A stretch of 64,000 bases of DNA from Albula goreensis (Eukaryota; Chordata; Actinopteri; Albuliformes; Albulidae): the NCBI GenBank assembly GCA_022829145.1, contig CM040745.1, positions 19,166,906 to 19,230,905 on the forward strand, written 5' to 3'. The notes beneath the pieces are model-generated. The model searched no databases and had not been told where the DNA came from. It saw only the letters and a list, made by a program, of their open reading frames with translations. The stretch's first letter is position 1; every line of letters starts with the position of its first letter. This document shows positions 60,834-64,000 of this stretch, piece by piece. The position numbers were made by a program, and so were the translations under genes.

Positions 60834-60839
60834 AATAAA
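60834..60839 (+). terminator. AATAAA, possible polyadenylation signal
   Basis: Canonical hexamer about 250 bp downstream of the stop of the candidate exon at 60415. AATAAA is common in AT-rich DNA, so the link is tentative. Confidence 0.15.
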
Positions 60840-61099
60840 TTCCCTAGAGTCAGGATAGCAAGTAATAGCTGCTGTTGTGAGTGGTCTGTTCTTGAAATAG
60901 TTCTTGATTGTTGAAACTGTGTGATGGAGTCCTTTTTGTAACATTTGGCTCATCTCAAGAACACAGAGCATAGTCCTGGATTCAATCTGTTCTTGGTCTT
61001 AACCCTATTAATACTGAACTTGTTTTCAATCATGAGTAAAAGTGAATGACAAATGTTGATTGAATATAGCAGACAGGATCTGCATGCATGCAGCAGTAG

Positions 61100-61345
61100 A
61101 ATGCTTAATTCATCATTCAGGAGAGCCACTCCAGAGTCTGGCATGGTTTTGCTGTCCTCTCTCACACCTGATCCTGCGCTGTGCATTTGTGGACTCTGGA
61201 TGGTGTGATATCAGGCAATCCTGTGAGCTGGTTTCATACAGCGGGTTTTCAACACAGTATTTAAAGGAAACCTGGCTTGTGATCAACCTTTCAATTAGCA
61301 CTAATCTTGTGTTGCCTGATGTTAATTTAGGTGAGGAAGTCTAGA
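61100..61345. promoter_or_regulatory. Candidate CNE
   Basis: Mixed-composition block with CAATTAGCACTAATC, GATATCAGGCAATCC and GTTAATTTAGGTG, following a 14-bp palindrome CTGCATGCATGCAG (61080-61093). A 94-codon frame crosses it without any motif. Confidence 0.22.
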
Positions 61346-61349
61346 GTCT

Positions 61350-61905
61350 GGTGTCAACCTGAGTCTGCCAAGCCAGCCTGTTATGAAGCGCTCAGAAGAG
61401 CTTTTTTAAGATTGAAGTTCTGGCAGCCCTCTGCAGAATTTAATCACGCCTTCATTTCTGTTCCTGTCCCAACTGTGAAGCCATGAAAACTAGAAGTCAT
61501 AAGATTCACTTGCCTTACCATACACTGATGAGAAATTGAGACTTAAAAAATAATGGAAAACACATGAATGAAATTGTAGTAGTTTCAATGCCAACAAAAG
61601 TGTTAATTGTGGATGTAACTGCTTTAAATGTTACTATAGCCAAGCATTGAAAGTCTAACACAATTATTTCTGCTGCATTTGAGCTGCACTTAAAAGTACA
61701 GTTTTTATTTTTTTATTGAGGAAGTGTGCTTTTTTTCCTTTCTGCCCTGTAGAAAAGGGATGATGTCCTTAGGTTTCAGTGACATCCTTCACCAGAGAGG
61801 AGGGGAGGCTTGGACAAATGCAAAAGGTGGCATGTTTGTAAGGTTTATGCAATCATTGAATTCGTCTTTAATTGATGCTGGCCATCTCCAGTTTTCTCTG
61901 GATCT
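61350..61905. other. Gene-free stretch
   Basis: AT-rich, no recognisable feature. Confidence 0.6.
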
Positions 61906-61906
61906 T

Positions 61907-61908
<2 letters not shown>

Positions 61909-61986
<78 letters not shown>
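61909..61986. repeat. (CT)39 microsatellite
   Basis: Pure CT of 78 bp with a degenerate CT-rich tail to about 62030. Confidence 0.98.
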
Positions 61987-61990
<4 letters not shown>

Positions 61991-62034
61991 ATTCTTGCTC
62001 ATTCACTCACTCTCTCTCTCTGTCTCTCTCTTAA

Positions 62035-63280
62035 CTGCCCACACACCATACCAAGTGTTACACTCAGGTTATATAAGAAGGAAGGCCTCCTTGATCTGTT
62101 TAACTGCTAGAGCAGATGTGGTTTTTCACTGTTCAGGGAGGAAGAGCCACCGTCACTTCCCTTTTCACCCTCTGGTTGCAACATCTTTCAAGCAAACAGG
62201 TGTGTGCAATCATCCACCGCAGAAGCCATATTTCTAAAAACACAAGTGGCATGTGAAACCCACCGGTCAAGGTTATACAATGTTATGTTTCTGTTAGCCA
62301 TTCATGAGTCATTTCACACACAGAGAGTCATTTTTCCCCTCTGTAAATGTATCTGCTTATGATTTGGGGAGTTTTGGGGGCTGCATTTACACCCTCATTT
62401 TATCTTTCAGATTTGTATAAACAGAACTGAACCAAATCTAGAAGTATTCCGAAGGTCAGAGCCATTTATCCCATCACAAAATCTGTCTTTGCTTTGGTCG
62501 TAATATACCAAATGTCATCGACTTCGTGGTCAGATCTTAACATTACTAAATGCATTAACTTGCAATTAATAACTAAACAATTGAAAATGTTGAAATATCC
62601 TTGGCTCTAAAGAGTAAGAACAGTAACAAATGAAAAATATCTTACAAGATGGTGGTGAGGTTTTCACTCTTGTTATGGTGTTGATATTAGAGAAAGCAGG
62701 TGCCTGAAGGTATAGACTGAACTCCATTTTGTGGCTCTGTGACACATGTTTGATCTGGAAAATAGTTTAAGTAAGGGAGGCATCAGAGGTATGGGGTATT
62801 TCTGGAGTATGTTGGTGAGCTGTAAATGAAAAAAAATTAAATCAGTGTTACTAACTCACCTGCAGATCAAACAAGGTCAAGACACGGGTCCATGGCTCTA
62901 TGCAAAAGTGCAGCTCTACAGTAGTGAGTCACTCATCATGTAGAAGTATTTCATCATGTTTTCTATTCCAGGCCTGAAGTTTGTCTTATCTTCTTTTTCT
63001 TATTACTTTCTGTGTTTGTTGGATTTTTGATGATGATTTTTGATATATTGACTACAATAATTTTCACATGAAAAATACATTTTCTGTATTGGAGATGTGT
63101 ATTTCTGTATTTATTTGTCTAAGTGCTTTCTAACAGCATCCAGTTAGATTTATACTGCTTCAGCTGCATGTCTTTGTCCTTAATTGTAATTATTAGGCTA
63201 TAAAATGATGCATAGTTGTATGAGGCATGCATGCCTTTTTTGCCACAAGGTAAATCTAAAACATGTCCATGTTCATCTGT
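62035..63280. other. Gene-free stretch
   Basis: AT-rich single-copy sequence, no recognisable feature. Confidence 0.6.
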
Positions 63281-63285
63281 CTTAG

Positions 63286-63391
63286 AGCATTTGATCAGTG
63301 CATGGCTACAGAGCGACTGCCTGTTGAGGACTTCCCAGCACTCAGTTGTGAAGGTGTGGTAGAACACATTGGAGCTACTTTCTGCAACAGG
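63286..63391 (+). CDS. Candidate internal exon, product and strand uncertain
   Basis: On the + strand, TTCATCTGTCTTAG precedes and AACAGG/GTATGT follows a 106-bp interval that has a single open frame (containing ATERLPVEDFPALSC and VEHIGATFCN). However, the reverse strand is also open across the same bases, with an acceptor-like CCCTGTTGCAG. Its entry phase does not fit a direct junction with 57108-57321. Family not recognised. Confidence 0.18.
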
Positions 63392-63779
63392 GTATGTATT
63401 GTGAACAGGGGCTATTACTAAAGATACACTGCTCCTGTGTTCACACTGAATACAAGAGATTATGAGCTCCAGTTACAAGGGTAAATCTGAGCTGCAGAAT
63501 GCACCGTAGAATTCATATCTGAACCGCAATCTTAAATTAAAGGCCGATGATGATGTATATTGTTCACACTTAACATCCCTCTCAATTGACATTAGAGATG
63601 CAGATCACAAGACATGTTGACTGTATAGTCATACATGTTTCAGTCTCGGATTAGACACTGGCTCCATTCATTGCCCATTTTAAGTGCCAATCATTTGCTA
63701 TGGGATTTCTACAATGTTTCCTTCTACAATGGGAACATTTTTCTGCATGCCTGTGATATGGCTCCTCCTAACCCTCTCC

Positions 63780-64000
63780 TCAGTCTCAACTATAGCATCG
63801 GTAATTATGAAAAGTGCGGCCCCAAGCTTGGGTGGGTGGATGACTTTGCTGGGAGTGTACATAGATGTCAATTTAAGTCCCAGTCGGGTTAGACAGAGTT
63901 TGAATTAAACGCATTTGTCTTCTTGCTGCAAAGCACTGTGGAGGAGATACCCGCATTCCAATTATTTCCATTAAAAAAGGGACAATTGATCTGAACTTCT
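63780..64000. promoter_or_regulatory. Candidate CNE at window edge
   Basis: GCATCGGTAATTATG, GATGTCAATTTAAGTCC, GTTTGAATTAAACGC and CCAATTATTTCCATT cluster in the last 220 bp and may continue beyond the window. Compositional call only. Confidence 0.27.

Overview
The window reads as vertebrate, most likely ray-finned fish, nuclear DNA with very little protein-coding content. It is AT-rich, has no long open reading frame (the longest, about 140 codons, is unrecognisable), and shows no operon-like structure. It is studded with long dinucleotide, trinucleotide and tetranucleotide microsatellites. The fish assignment rests on a tRNA-derived SINE with the actinopterygian L2-like 3' tail (58100-58308), degraded Tc1/mariner transposase copies, and a 1.1 kb hAT-type element ending in TAGGGCTG/CAGCCCTA. 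I cannot name the species.

Layout. 1-18 kb is AT-rich single-copy sequence with microsatellites (CT, AAT, AAAT, GT, TA/CA, GTTC, CA) and islands of mixed composition that look like candidate conserved non-coding elements (CNEs). 18.07-19.20 kb is a non-autonomous hAT element with a degenerate 8-bp target duplication, followed by a possible tRNA-derived SINE. 19.8-34 kb is more single-copy sequence. It holds a CpG-retaining candidate regulatory block (25.48-25.86 kb), a fossil Tc1/mariner transposase on the + strand (26.15-26.49 kb) and a possible transposon at 32.2-33.0 kb. 34-54 kb is mostly featureless, with GT, ATT and AT microsatellites and candidate CNEs near 48 kb. The last 10 kb is richest: a Tigger-like transposon end (54.5 kb), a strong candidate CNE (55.7-56.15 kb), candidate exons, a SINE, a fossil Tc1 transposase on the - strand (59.9-60.3 kb) and a homeodomain-site-rich block (60.5-60.8 kb).

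Genes. No gene can be named. A few short reading frames have good splice-site context and codon-like composition: 57108-57321 (+), 60415-60585 (+), 59075-59181 (-), 20702-20776 (-) and 63286-63391. They are listed as candidate exons at low confidence. My inference is that the window is a gene desert or very long introns, possibly regulatory landscape of a developmental gene. Conservation cannot be seen from one sequence, so all CNE calls are compositional judgements. Three perfect 13-bp-arm hairpins (1696-1732, 21197-21230, 53916-53944) are the least expected small-scale structures.
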